Positions 32,413-40,931 of a DNA stretch of 64,000 nt are shown here, in pieces. The number at the start of each line of letters is the position of its first letter. Within the stretch, counting starts at the first letter, position 1. Source of the DNA: a bacterium (GTDB taxonomy: Bacteria; Elusimicrobiota; Elusimicrobia; Elusimicrobiales; UBA9959); NCBI GenBank assembly GCA_021811315.1, contig JAJZPF010000003.1:62001-126000 (forward strand), given 5' to 3'. Below the pieces are notes generated by a model. That model was given only the letters and a program-made list of their open reading frames with translations, ran no database searches and was not told where the DNA came from. Both the position numbers and the translations under genes were made by a program.

Positions 32413-33032
32413 TATTGGTCTCCCCTGAGCTGCTCGATCTCTTTCTTTATGGCGGCAGGGATCCGTTTGGCGCGGGCCAGTTCCGTGCGGGTAATGAGCC
32501 CGCGCTGGAACGCTTGTTTCACCGCTTGCTGCATATGGTCCATCTGGACCGTGCGGGTGGCCAGAAGATCGGCGATGGTTTTAAGCGGCCGGGTTACTTT
32601 GACGCTAAATCTGGTCTCAATATCGTCTTTGTGTACGTTGCCCCGGTGAAGGACCGGGGTTCTGGATAGGGGGCTCCTGCGTTGAAAAGAGCGGGGCACG
32701 GTCATGTGCAGCCTGGCCGGATTGATATCAGAAAGATCGTAAAGGCTTAGCGCCGTTTCATGCGAATAGACGCCCTGCGGCATGTCGGCGCGGTTGCGTG
32801 ACCATAGCCACCAGAATATGAGGTCGGGGCGTTCCGTGGGGGGAAATTTGGCCAGGAGGTAAATACCGCGGCGCTCCCTGATCCAGTTGCCCGTCCGGAC
32901 ATGGTAGCCATGATTCTTCTGGCTGAAACCAGCCGCCTCCGCCTGCTTAGTCGTGAAATAGCCGCCCTGCACCTCAGCGATTTTATAGAGGCGCTCAAAT
33001 GTGTCTTTATGGCTGTGGCGGCTGCTAGTCAT
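32412..33032 (-). CDS. abiEi: AbiEi-type antitoxin / transcriptional autoregulator
   Basis: A 206-residue AbiEi protein. The N-terminal winged-helix region contains GYFTTKQAEAAGFSQKNHGY, and VRTGNWIRERRGIYLLAKFP is the conserved hinge after it. The C-terminal domain carries the ALSLYDLSDINPARLHMTVP signature. In known systems the N-terminal domain represses its own promoter and the C-terminal domain blocks toxicity without stable toxin binding. A perfect 25-bp palindrome stands 5 bp upstream of the start. Confidence 0.93.
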   Translation of the reverse strand: MTSSRHSHKDTFERLYKIAEVQGGYFTTKQAEAAGFSQKNHGYHVRTGNWIRERRGIYLLAKFPPTERPDLIFWWLWSRNRADMPQGVYSHETALSLYDLSDINPARLHMTVPRSFQRRSPLSRTPVLHRGNVHKDDIETRFSVKVTRPLKTIADLLATRTVQMDHMQQAVKQAFQRGLITRTELARAKRIPAAIKKEIEQLRGDQ

Positions 33033-33036
33033 ATGT

Positions 33037-33089
33037 AATACCCTTAATAATTAAGGGTATTGTACCATAAAACAAGGGAAAGTCAAGGA
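33037..33089 (-). promoter_or_regulatory. AbiE promoter with perfect palindromic operator
   Basis: The arms AATACCCTTAAT (33037-33048) and ATTAAGGGTATT (33050-33061) form a perfect palindrome with a single-base centre. On the minus strand TTGACT, 16 bp and TACAAT (33059-33064) make the promoter, so the operator starts at the -10 and covers the start site. This fits autorepression by AbiEi. Confidence 0.82.
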
Positions 33090-33095
33090 GTAGGG

Positions 33096-33126
33096 GGATA
33101 TCTGGATATCTATATATACGGATACC
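33096..33126. repeat. TATA-rich palindrome upstream of the AbiE module
   Basis: GGATATCTGGATATC followed by TATATATACGGATACC. It is related to 31517-31546 and, on the opposite strand, to 56468-56500 (shared TATCCGTATATA core). Confidence 0.6.
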
Positions 33127-33157
33127 TTCGGGGATCGTACGGCCTGGGGGAACTGTT

Positions 33158-34318
33158 CTACTGCACCGGGCACTGGTTTTCTTTTCTGGGGAAGATAAGC
33201 GTGAATATTGTGCCTTTGCCCGGGGCGCTTTTCACTTCTATTCTCCCCTTGCAGGTTTCCGTTATCTGTTTTACCAGCGCGAGGCCGAGGCCCAGGCCGC
33301 CGCTTTTTCTGGTCATGTAGTCGGCCACCTGGTAGAAGGGGTCGTAGATCGCGGTAAGTTTCTCTTCCGGTATGCCGATGCCGGCGTCTTCCACGCTGAG
33401 CCGTATGCCGCCGGTGTTCTCAGCCAGTGTTATTTTAACAATGCCCCCAGGAGGGCCGAAAGTGACGGCGTTTTTTATGAGGTGCTTTATGGCCAGGGTG
33501 AGTTTTTCCGGCACGCAGTTTATGGCCGGGGCGGTTTTTGGGAAGGAGGTAAGCGCGGAGGCGTTATGTTCCTTAAAAACCGGTTCCAGTTCTTCGACGG
33601 CTTTTTTTATCAGGCCTGCGGCGTCTGCCGCAGTCGGCTGCGCCGGGCAGGTTGAGTTCTGGGAAGCAGTATAGGCGAGAATGTCGCCGATAATTTCCTT
33701 GAGGCGCAGCGCGCCAGTCTGCGCGGCGGTTATTATGGCCTCGGGCGCGCCCGCGGGGCCGCTGTTTTTGATCATTTCTATCCCGCCGAGGATCTTTGTC
33801 AGCGGGGTCTTTAATTCATGGCCGATCACGGACAGGAACGCGTCTTTCATCTTTTCAAGCGCTTGCAGCTGGGAGTAAGCGGCCAGGATTTCGTCCCGGG
33901 CGGCTTTGGTGGCGGTAAGTTCCAGGGAAAGTTTCCGTTTCTGCAGGCAGCGTTCCACGGTAAGGTGGAGCATTTTGTCGGAGAACGGTTTTACCAGGTA
34001 GTCATAGGCTCCCGCTTTGAGCGCGCCTATGGCGTTCTCAAGATTCGGGTCGCCGGTCATTATGATTATGTCGCACGTGCCGGCCCTGGCTTTTATTTCT
34101 CTGGTCAGGGTTATGCCGTCCATCCCGGGCAGGTTTACGTCTATCAGGGCCAGCTCGAAAGGTTCCAGGAGCACTTTGTTCAGGAATTCCTCGGCGGAAC
34201 TCGCCGCCGTGACCGCAAAGCCGCGGTTTTCAAGAGCGCGGCCGAGAAAGCCGGACATGGAACTGTCGTCTTCTATTATGAGTATCGCGGTTTTACTTTC
34301 TTCCATTTGATTTCTCAT
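33158..34318 (-). CDS. Receiver-first histidine kinase
   Basis: A 386-residue soluble protein. The N-terminal receiver (residues ~10-125) has ILIIEDDSS, the phospho-acceptor in ALIDVNLPGMDG, Thr in IIMTGD and Lys in LVKPFSDK. HisKA follows with VIGHELKTPLTKILGG, then HATPase_c with HLIKNAVTFG, DAGIGIPEEK and SGGLGLGLALVKQI. Phosphate on the receiver presumably gates the kinase. Its start lies inside the end of the large kinase gene at 34293 (26-bp overlap), so they are coupled and probably work as one relay. An alternative start is at 34306. Confidence 0.92.
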   Translation of the reverse strand: MRNQMEESKTAILIIEDDSSMSGFLGRALENRGFAVTAASSAEEFLNKVLLEPFELALIDVNLPGMDGITLTREIKARAGTCDIIIMTGDPNLENAIGALKAGAYDYLVKPFSDKMLHLTVERCLQKRKLSLELTATKAARDEILAAYSQLQALEKMKDAFLSVIGHELKTPLTKILGGIEMIKNSGPAGAPEAIITAAQTGALRLKEIIGDILAYTASQNSTCPAQPTAADAAGLIKKAVEELEPVFKEHNASALTSFPKTAPAINCVPEKLTLAIKHLIKNAVTFGPPGGIVKITLAENTGGIRLSVEDAGIGIPEEKLTAIYDPFYQVADYMTRKSGGLGLGLALVKQITETCKGRIEVKSAPGKGTIFTLIFPRKENQCPVQ

Positions 34319-37001
34319 CCAGCATTCCGCGGATCTTGGCCAGCAGCTGCGGGAATTCTATCGGTTTGTGGAGCTGCACGGTATCGTCTATGTGGTGCTG
34401 CTCCAGGATGTCGGCGTCGGAGTAGCCTGTCATGTAAAGAAGCCTGAGGCCGGGGCGTAATTGCAGCAGCTCTTCGGCCAGCTCGGCCCCGGTCTTCCCG
34501 GGCATCCGCATGTCAGTTAGCAGCAGGTGTATTTCCCCGACGTGTTCTTTTGCGAGCGACAGCGCTTCCCCGGCGTTGGCGGCGGCGAGCGCGTTATAGC
34601 CCTGCTCTTTGAGGATCCGTAAAAGCACCGCCCGGAACGCGTCGTCGTCCTCGGTTATCAGGATGGTTTCGGCGCCTTTGAGGCTGGCGCCCGGCTTCTG
34701 GCTTTCGGGCGCGGCGGGTGTTTCGCTTTCATCGGCGGCGGCCGGTATATAAACCGTGAAGGTGGTGCCTTCGTTTAAAACGCTGTCTACGGTTATCTGC
34801 GCGTTGTTCTGTTTTATTACGCCGTAGACTATTGAAAGCCCCATCCCCGTTCCCTTCCCCTCCGGCTTGGTAGTGAAGAACGGCTCGAATATCCTTTTTT
34901 TTATTTCCTCGCTCATGCCGGTGCCGGTATCGGACACGGAAAAGACCACGCATTTTCCCGGCGGCGGGCCGGCGTGGGGGAGCCCTTCCGCGGCCTGGGT
35001 TTTCTCCGTTTTTATTGCGATGGTGCCGCCGGCCGGCATGGCGTCCCTGGCGTTTATCACGAGGTTCATTATGACCTGTTCGAGATGAGTGGGATCAATT
35101 TTTATCAGGGGTAGGCCTTCCCCGGGCGAGAACTCGAGTTTTATGTTCTCGCCGGTTAGCTCGCCGAGCATCGGGAGCAGCCCTTTTATGGCGTCGTTGA
35201 GGTTTACGTTCCTCTGGATGGCCGCCTTTTTGCGGCTGAAGGTAAGCAGTTGTTTTGTAAGCGCCGCCGCCCTTTCCGCGGCCTTTTTTACCTCCAGCGC
35301 GTCCGCGAGCTGTTGGGGCATATTTTCCAGGTCTTTTGTCAGAAAATTGGTGTACCCTAATATAGCGCCGAGAATATTGTTGAAATCGTGCGCTATGCCG
35401 CCCGCGAGCTTGCCGACGGTGTCCATTTTCTGGGCCTGCACGAGCTGCTCCGCGAGCAGGTTCTGGCTTAAGATCATGCTCATCTGGTCGGCGGTAGCCA
35501 TGAGGAAGCTCACGAATTCCTCGTCCTCGGCGCCTTCCCGTACGGTTAAGAAGTTTATAACGGCCGCGACCTCCCCGCCCACTATGATGGGGATGGCGAC
35601 GGCGGCCTTTATGCCGCAGGCAAGCGCGATGTTCTTGCGCGGGAAATTGGCGTCTTTCGTCACATCCGGCACCCAGGCCGTTTTCCTGCTTTCCCATACC
35701 CTGCCGGGCAGGCCCTCGCCTTTTTTGAACCTGAACTCCCTGGACTGCACCGCGAAGGTTTCGATCCCCGGCGCGTCCGTATGATAAGCCGAGACCCGGT
35801 ACAGGCAGGGTTTATCCATATCCGGCAGCCACACTTCGCCGATGGGCCAGTCGGCTATTTCGCAGATGTTGGTCACCAGCAGTTCAAGGGACGTTTTGCT
35901 GTCCTGCGTGCCCGCCGCCCTCACGTGCAGGTCTCTCAGGAAAGAGAGATATTCGTTCATCTTTTTCCTATGGATTATGCCGGCCAGGATATCCGCTATA
36001 GCGGAAAGAAAACTGATGTCGGTCCCGGAGCGGACCTGGCCGGGCTTGAGGTAGATATTGAGGACGCCGTAGGTCCTGGCGCCGGAGATTATCGGGATTA
36101 TGTAATGTCCATGGTCGGCCATTCCCTCATAGCGGGTTTCATGGTCGCCGTCGACATGCGCTTTAAACACGGGTTTGCCGCCGGCCAGTACCCTGCCGCA
36201 AAGGCAGTTGCCGGTCATTACTTCGCCGCAGGCTTTTATAAAAGAGGCGCCAAGGCCGGCGCTGGCGGCGATCTTTAAGGAGTTCGTCTTTTCATCCGCG
36301 AGGAGGATGGCGCCTTTAGCCTCCGCCGAGAACTGGTCGACCGAGAATATTTCCGCCAGTGTGCGTTGAAATATCTCATCCAGCGGCCGGTTCTCCATCT
36401 GGAGTTTTAATATTTTATTCAGGACTTTGCTGGTTTGCAGATGTTTGAGGATCTTTTCCTCCGCGAGCAGCTTGTCGGTGATGTCTTTCCAGATCCCGAT
36501 AAATTCGGCCAGCCGGCCGTTTTCGTCCAGTACGGGGAAGATGACCACGTCTTCCGTATAGAGCGAGCCGTTCTTTTTTTTATTGATTATCTGCCCGCGC
36601 CAGGTTTTGCCGCTTGTAAGGGTCTGATGGATCTCCTGGTACAGCGAGTCCTTATGTCTGCCGCTTTTGAGGATAGCGGGGTGTTTGCCCGCGACTTCGG
36701 CCAGCGTGTAGCCGGTGGTTTTTTCGAAAGCGGGGTTCACATAGGTGATCTTGGTGTCGAGGCCGACTATTACGACGCTGTCGGGGATCTGCGCCGCGAG
36801 GTCCGAGAATCTGGCCTGGGCGGACGCCAGCGTGGTGTTGTAGTGGCGTATAAGAAAAAGGGCCGCGGCGGTTATGCCGGCGCTGTCGAGCAAAGTTCCC
36901 CAGAAATGCGGCAGGGCCAGCTGGTCCAGGACGACCATGATGAAAGACTCGGCCGCGAAGATAAGCAGCATGATCCTTAGCACGGGCAGCTTTGTGTTCA
37001 T
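34293..37001 (-). CDS. Membrane PAS-GAF-GAF hybrid histidine kinase with receiver
   Basis: A 902-residue multi-sensor kinase. Two N-terminal membrane helices (about residues 5-50) are followed by PAS (~65-175, ending IGIWKDITDK) and a GAF with Cys-rich CGEVMTGNCLCGRVLAGGKP, which could bind a cofactor or sense redox. A second GAF has KGEGLPGRVWESRKTAWVPD. HisKA (GGIAHDFNNILGAILGY), HATPase_c (QVIMNLVINARDAM, DTGTGMS, GKGTGMGLSIVYGV) and a C-terminal receiver (ILITEDDDAF, LLTDMRMPGKTG, LHKPIE) complete it. It probably senses a membrane and a cytoplasmic cue, and it is translationally coupled to the receiver-kinase downstream. Confidence 0.94.
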   Translation of the reverse strand: MNTKLPVLRIMLLIFAAESFIMVVLDQLALPHFWGTLLDSAGITAAALFLIRHYNTTLASAQARFSDLAAQIPDSVVIVGLDTKITYVNPAFEKTTGYTLAEVAGKHPAILKSGRHKDSLYQEIHQTLTSGKTWRGQIINKKKNGSLYTEDVVIFPVLDENGRLAEFIGIWKDITDKLLAEEKILKHLQTSKVLNKILKLQMENRPLDEIFQRTLAEIFSVDQFSAEAKGAILLADEKTNSLKIAASAGLGASFIKACGEVMTGNCLCGRVLAGGKPVFKAHVDGDHETRYEGMADHGHYIIPIISGARTYGVLNIYLKPGQVRSGTDISFLSAIADILAGIIHRKKMNEYLSFLRDLHVRAAGTQDSKTSLELLVTNICEIADWPIGEVWLPDMDKPCLYRVSAYHTDAPGIETFAVQSREFRFKKGEGLPGRVWESRKTAWVPDVTKDANFPRKNIALACGIKAAVAIPIIVGGEVAAVINFLTVREGAEDEEFVSFLMATADQMSMILSQNLLAEQLVQAQKMDTVGKLAGGIAHDFNNILGAILGYTNFLTKDLENMPQQLADALEVKKAAERAAALTKQLLTFSRKKAAIQRNVNLNDAIKGLLPMLGELTGENIKLEFSPGEGLPLIKIDPTHLEQVIMNLVINARDAMPAGGTIAIKTEKTQAAEGLPHAGPPPGKCVVFSVSDTGTGMSEEIKKRIFEPFFTTKPEGKGTGMGLSIVYGVIKQNNAQITVDSVLNEGTTFTVYIPAAADESETPAAPESQKPGASLKGAETILITEDDDAFRAVLLRILKEQGYNALAAANAGEALSLAKEHVGEIHLLLTDMRMPGKTGAELAEELLQLRPGLRLLYMTGYSDADILEQHHIDDTVQLHKPIEFPQLLAKIRGMLDEKSNGRK

Positions 37002-37143
37002 GGTTCTGTTTTCTTTATTTATGCGGGATTTGCAGGGTGTAAAGACAAGCGGGTGTTTGTAAAACGCGTGCCCGGGTTATTGCCGGCCGCGGAACGCTTT
37101 CTATTCAAACAATGTTTTTACCCAGTCTAGGTAACGGCCTACG

Positions 37144-37794
37144 TCACTTACGTGCCTGGTGCGATGTTTTTTGGGGCTCATGGGCCAGCACCTCGTAGAA
37201 ATGTTTACCGAAAATAACGCGGCCTTCCCTGATCACGTTCTGGATCAATTTATCTTTCTTACCGAACCGGGAGATGAAATCGCGGCGCCGGATCACGTGG
37301 GGGGAAAGCATTATGCCGAATTTAGCCAGGAACTTGCCGCCTTTGTCCTGTACGCAGGAGGTGATCTTCCGGGCATCCAGGGAATTCTCGACCACGATCA
37401 TAACATCCAGATCGCTGCCCGGCTTGTTTTCTCCGCGTGCCACGCTGCCGAACATGATTATAGAAACAATGCCTTTAGGCGGCAGCGCCTTGCGCAGTTC
37501 TTCGATCATTGCGGCGCCAAGGCCCTGCTCGCCGTCAAAAAGGGGGGATAAGATCTTTTCGACTACGTAGCGCGACCTGTTGAGTGAAAATAAGTATGAC
37601 GCCCCCACGGCTTTCCGGTGGACGACGCCTGTGGCATAGAGTTCCTGCAGGGCCTGTTGCGCGGCCCTGGGGCTCAGGTCCGCCTTCCTGGCTATTTCCC
37701 TGCCCGTGAGTTCGGTCCCGCGGTAAAGAATGCGGAGTACGGCCACTTTCGACTTCTGGCCCAGGTAATCTTCTAGCAGGTGTTTTGTGCGCAT
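37144..37794 (-). CDS. Winged-helix / nucleotidyltransferase fusion protein
   Basis: A 216-residue protein. The N-terminal ~85 residues are a MarR-like winged helix (GREIARKADLSPRAAQQALQ ELYATGVVHRKAV). The C-terminal half is a minimal Pol-beta-type nucleotidyltransferase with IIMFGSVARGENKPGSDLDV, the Gly-Ser and paired Asp residues of MNT-type toxin or antitoxin proteins. Proteins of this layout resemble antitoxin-like regulators that modify a HEPN partner, but no HEPN gene lies next to it. A repeat of TGTA(T)ACA elements lies upstream (37817-37834). It may be an orphan of a HEPN/MNT module or a self-regulating nucleotidyltransferase. Confidence 0.82.
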   Translation of the reverse strand: MRTKHLLEDYLGQKSKVAVLRILYRGTELTGREIARKADLSPRAAQQALQELYATGVVHRKAVGASYLFSLNRSRYVVEKILSPLFDGEQGLGAAMIEELRKALPPKGIVSIIMFGSVARGENKPGSDLDVMIVVENSLDARKITSCVQDKGGKFLAKFGIMLSPHVIRRRDFISRFGKKDKLIQNVIREGRVIFGKHFYEVLAHEPQKTSHQARK

Positions 37795-37816
37795 ATGTCT
37801 ATATTAAGTGATTGTT

Positions 37817-37834
37817 TGTATACATTAGTGTACA
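37817..37834 (-). promoter_or_regulatory. Candidate operator of the winged-helix nucleotidyltransferase gene
   Basis: TGTATACA (37817-37824) is a perfect palindrome, with a second half-match TGTACA (37829-37834) 4 bp away. It lies 23 bp upstream of the start, where an autoregulator could bind. Confidence 0.4.
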
Positions 37835-37924
37835 TGCAATAGCGCGCGCTTGTCAATCATAAGTCTGCATGCGCGATGGGCATGGGCGGCATTGTAAACT
37901 TATCCTGACAATCGTTAATAAATA

Positions 37925-38164
37925 TCAACAGTGCAGCACATAGCGCCGCCGTGTCGCAGAAGGGGTTTTGCGACACTCGAAGCGGCGCGGCCGAATTTTC
38001 ACGACGAGGGGGGAAAGGCGGAACTGGACTTTTGCGACACTGGGGGCGGATCGCTTGAAAAAAACGTCCAATGCCGCCCCTGCGGCGGCCCCGCCCAGGA
38101 AGTAAGGCAGCACCGTCCGGGTGAGTGCGAAAAATTCTTTAAGAAAAGCGGAGATATATTCCAT
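37925..38164 (-). pseudogene. Truncated membrane permease downstream of arsR
   Basis: The start ATG overlaps the arsR stop (TAATG), so it was a real coupled gene. The first ~38 residues (EYISAFLKEFFALTRTVLP ... GGAAAGAALDVFFKRS) are one hydrophobic segment, as at the start of YraQ/DUF318 or SO_0444-like metal-efflux permeases that often follow ArsR genes. The rest is Arg-rich, not membrane-like, and stops at 79 residues. The remaining permease is absent. A direct repeat, TTTTGCGACACT, occurs twice in the fragment (near 37967 and 38031), possibly marking a deletion junction. Confidence 0.6.
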
Positions 38165-38523
38165 TATTCAACTTTGGAAAGCGGCGCCAGACCGCGAAGC
38201 GCCTTAACAAGCAGGGGACCGCCGGTATAGGTGTAAAAAACCAACTTCCCCTGATTTCGGCAGCGCACAAGACCTGCCGCGCGCAACAGCCTTAACTGGT
38301 GGGAGACGGCCGAAACGCCTGCAGCCAGCACCTGCGAGAGGTCGCAGACGCATAGCTCGTGCCCGGCCAGAGCCAGCAGTATGGACAAGCGCCCCGGATC
38401 GGACAGCAGGGCGTAGACAGCGGAGTCGGCGCGCAGCCGCGCGGCCGGCGGCAGCCTCCGTTTTGCCGCGGCAACCTTTTGTTTGTTGGAGCAGAATTCA
38501 GCGCAAACAGCGGGGTTAGTCAT
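38164..38523 (-). CDS. ArsR/SmtB-family metal-responsive repressor
   Basis: The start at 38523 has an AGGA site; the frame is open to 38559 but that stretch contains the operator. The 119-residue product has a winged helix with recognition helix VSAVSHQLRLLRAAGLV and, just before it, ELCVCDLS, the Cys-x-Cys metal or arsenic site of ArsR-type sensors. An N-terminal CAEFC pair resembles the extra ligands of CadC. It probably releases DNA on binding arsenite, Cd, Pb or Zn. Its target is the coupled permease gene, which is now truncated, so the circuit may no longer do its work. Confidence 0.9.
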   Translation of the reverse strand: MTNPAVCAEFCSNKQKVAAAKRRLPPAARLRADSAVYALLSDPGRLSILLALAGHELCVCDLSQVLAAGVSAVSHQLRLLRAAGLVRCRNQGKLVFYTYTGGPLLVKALRGLAPLSKVE

Positions 38524-38543
38524 AAAATCCTTTGAATTGTTAC

Positions 38544-38567
38544 TTGAACAGTTATTCAACTATTATA
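38544..38567 (-). promoter_or_regulatory. arsR promoter and operator
   Basis: TTGAA-CAGTTA-TTCAA (38544-38559) is an ArsR/SmtB-type inverted repeat, adjacent on the minus strand to a consensus TATAAT -10 (38562-38567). The operator would cover the transcription start and fits autorepression. Confidence 0.75.
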
Positions 38568-38590
38568 ACATCAACAAGATGCATTATCAA

Positions 38591-38664
38591 AATCTTATTC
38601 CCGTCAAGGCCACGATTGTTGGCGCGGACGCGCAGGGGCGGGGCCGCGTATATCCTTTTTATGG
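38591..38664 (+). repeat. Dispersed repeat family 2, shortened copy
   Basis: It carries the starting block, an AAGGCC...TTGTTGGCGCGG stretch, CGCGCAGGGGCGGGG and CCGCGTA...TTTTTAT in the same order as copies at 26326 and 56304 but lacks the middle hairpin and part of the third block. It looks like an internal-deletion derivative. Confidence 0.7.
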
Positions 38665-38779
38665 GGTACTGCTTGGGGTTTGGGTTAAGGAGGCGCCTAC
38701 GCGGCCCCGGTAAATTCTTTTCCAAACCCTCAAGCCGTTCAGGTCTCCGTCGGGGAGTTATGCGGTACAGCTAATTTGA

Positions 38780-38785
38780 TACAAT
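38780..38785 (+). promoter_or_regulatory. Likely -10 element of the B12 receptor transcript
   Basis: TACAAT lies just before the riboswitch and would start RNA near 38792. The -35 is weak (GTTATG at 38757). Confidence 0.4.
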
Positions 38786-38789
38786 AATC

Positions 38790-38882
38790 ATGTTCCAGCG
38801 GAGGAATCCGGTTTAAATCCGGAGCTGCCCCGCAACGGTAAGGTCCGTCCCTGACGGACTAAGCCCGGTCTACCGCCGGAAC
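38790..38882 (+). ncRNA. Cobalamin (adenosylcobalamin-type) riboswitch
   Basis: The conserved core is clear: GGAATCCGGTTTAAATCCGG, then GAGCTGCCCCGCAACGGTAA, and the B12 box AGCCCGGTCTACCGCC. It lies 86 bp upstream of the btuB-type gene. The following GC-rich hairpin (around CCACCCGGTGG) and the sequence up to the ribosome-binding site (GGGAGGAAAA) are the likely expression platform. When cobalamin is plentiful it should reduce expression of the receptor and the downstream membrane protein. Confidence 0.95.
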
Positions 38883-38967
38883 TGTCGCAGCCTGCGAGGG
38901 ACGGCCTTTTTCCACCCGGTGGAGAAGCCGCTTTTGTCATGGCGCGGCGATTCTCTCGGGAGGAAAA

Positions 38968-40851
38968 ATGAAAACAGCACCTGTGTTCCTTGCGGCCATC
39001 CTTGCCCTGTGCGCTCCGCGGGCTTATTCACAACAAGACAGCGACGTTTATCTCTCCATCAGTAAATCCGGTCTGTCCAGAATTGAAAGACCTACGGACG
39101 CCATAAATCTGTATATCCCGTATCAACAGCGTGGGGAGGCCTCTTCAGCGGCCGATCTGCTTGATACCGCGCTTCCCGCGCTGGTAAAAAGCGCTGGTGA
39201 TAACGGCCTTGCCACGGCAGGCCTGCGCGGTTTCGCCTCCAAACAAACCGCCGTTTTCTTCGACGGTATGCGCATCCCGGCCGACCTTACCGGCACGGTG
39301 GACCTTTCCGTAGTTCCGGCCGGGGATATTGAAAGGGTGGAAATTCTGCCCGGGGCGCAGTCCTCCATACACGGAGCGGACGCCGAAGGCGGCGTTATAA
39401 ACTTTATAACGCGCGCCCCTAACCCCGGCGTTACGCGCGCGGATCTGAGTTCCACGCTATCCTCGTACGGCGGGAACTCAGGCGCGCTTTCGTTCATGAG
39501 CGGAACGGACAGGGTTAAAACCTCCGTAAGCGCTTCAAGGGAAGCTTCGGACGGCTTTCAGCAGAATTCGGCCGCCCGCAAAGAGTTCTACAGCGGCAAA
39601 ACCGTTATTGCCCTTAACAATGGCGGCAAAGTTTCCGTTAACGCCATACGCAGTAATTCCGAGATCGGCGTGCCCGGCGGAACGCCTGTGCCTATCGACC
39701 AATGGAACGGCAGCCGGGAGCGGGCGGCCAACTCGCTTACCGACGGCATGCGCTCAAGCCTGGGGCTGGCCCGCGCCGCGCTTGAAATGCCGCTTAATAG
39801 CGATGTTTCTTATTCGCTGTCCGGGCAGTACGGGGTAAACAGGCTTTTCTCCCACACTAGTTATGGCGACTCGCTTACCCGCACACTAAGCGATACGGCT
39901 ATGCTCAGTTTCTCTTTTTTAAATAAGGGAGAGGCCGGAGTTGAATACGACAAAAACATGCTGAGGTCCGACACTTACGGCGATCATTTTACGCAGAATA
40001 CCGGGCTTTTCGCCCAGTGGGCGCTGAAACCGCTTAAAGGCCTTAGTGTTATTCCATCCGTGCGCCACGATATTAATGTGGCCTATGATAACCAGACCAG
40101 TCCCAAGCTGGCCATGGTCTACTCTCCGGATTCAGTCTGGAAGTTCTCGGCACAGACGGGGCGCGCCTGGCAGGCGCCTACCTTAGCGGACCTTTATAAT
40201 ATCAAGGGGCCGAATAATCCCTGGGGGCCTTCGATCAGTGATATCTCGCCCAACCTGAAGCCCGAATCTTCCTGGCAGACGCAGACCGGCGTGGCCGCGA
40301 ATTTCGCTTCGGGGATATGGACCTCGCTTAACGGTTATTACGCTGATGTTAAAGACCGTATCGCGCTGGATTCCTCAAAGAACTGGGCGGCCTATAATCT
40401 GGATTCGGCCTTCAACGAGGGAGTGGAAGCGGGTCTGGGTTACAAAGGCGGGACGTTCAGTGCCGGGCTGGGCTATGTTTATAACCTCAGCAAGGGGCGT
40501 ACTGCCGGCAATTACAAGCTGCTCTCTTTCAGCCCCAAATACCGGTTTACCGCGGACGCCGCGCTTAAAACCTCTCTGGCGGATATTACGGCAAAGGGGT
40601 ATTACAGCGACAGGCAGTATTCGGCTGTGGATTACGGCGGCGCAAAGATCCCGTCTTATTTTACCGCCGACCTGTACCTCTCGCGTAAGTTCGACCGGTT
40701 CGAGGTTTTCGCCGGGGCGGATAATATCTTTGACGCACACTACGCCCAGACAGCTGATATGTATAACGGCTCCTGGCCGGATTATTACCCGCGTTATTTT
40801 CCGCGGCCGGGCCGCGTGCTGAAATGCGGGCTCAGCGTAAGGTTTATATAA
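38968..40851 (+). CDS. btuB: TonB-dependent vitamin B12 receptor (BtuB-like)
   Basis: A 627-residue outer-membrane receptor with a signal peptide (ending AYSQQ). The N-terminal plug (about residues 50-160) has DLLDTALPALVKSAGDNGLAT, LRGFASKQTAVFFDGMRIP and IERVEILPGAQSSIHGADAE GGVINFIT, the usual plug landmarks. The 22-strand barrel follows, ending in a Phe-containing C-terminal strand (LKCGLSVRFI). Regulation by the upstream cobalamin riboswitch makes B12 or another corrinoid the likely ligand. Energy would come from TonB-ExbBD encoded elsewhere. Confidence 0.95.
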   Translation: MKTAPVFLAAILALCAPRAYSQQDSDVYLSISKSGLSRIERPTDAINLYIPYQQRGEASSAADLLDTALPALVKSAGDNGLATAGLRGFASKQTAVFFDGMRIPADLTGTVDLSVVPAGDIERVEILPGAQSSIHGADAEGGVINFITRAPNPGVTRADLSSTLSSYGGNSGALSFMSGTDRVKTSVSASREASDGFQQNSAARKEFYSGKTVIALNNGGKVSVNAIRSNSEIGVPGGTPVPIDQWNGSRERAANSLTDGMRSSLGLARAALEMPLNSDVSYSLSGQYGVNRLFSHTSYGDSLTRTLSDTAMLSFSFLNKGEAGVEYDKNMLRSDTYGDHFTQNTGLFAQWALKPLKGLSVIPSVRHDINVAYDNQTSPKLAMVYSPDSVWKFSAQTGRAWQAPTLADLYNIKGPNNPWGPSISDISPNLKPESSWQTQTGVAANFASGIWTSLNGYYADVKDRIALDSSKNWAAYNLDSAFNEGVEAGLGYKGGTFSAGLGYVYNLSKGRTAGNYKLLSFSPKYRFTADAALKTSLADITAKGYYSDRQYSAVDYGGAKIPSYFTADLYLSRKFDRFEVFAGADNIFDAHYAQTADMYNGSWPDYYPRYFPRPGRVLKCGLSVRFI

Positions 40852-40931
40852 GTTGTAAAGTTCCCCGGCGGGGCGGGAGGCGGCTGTCAATCCGCCTTCC
40901 CGCCCTCCGGAAACAACACTAAGGAGAAGAC

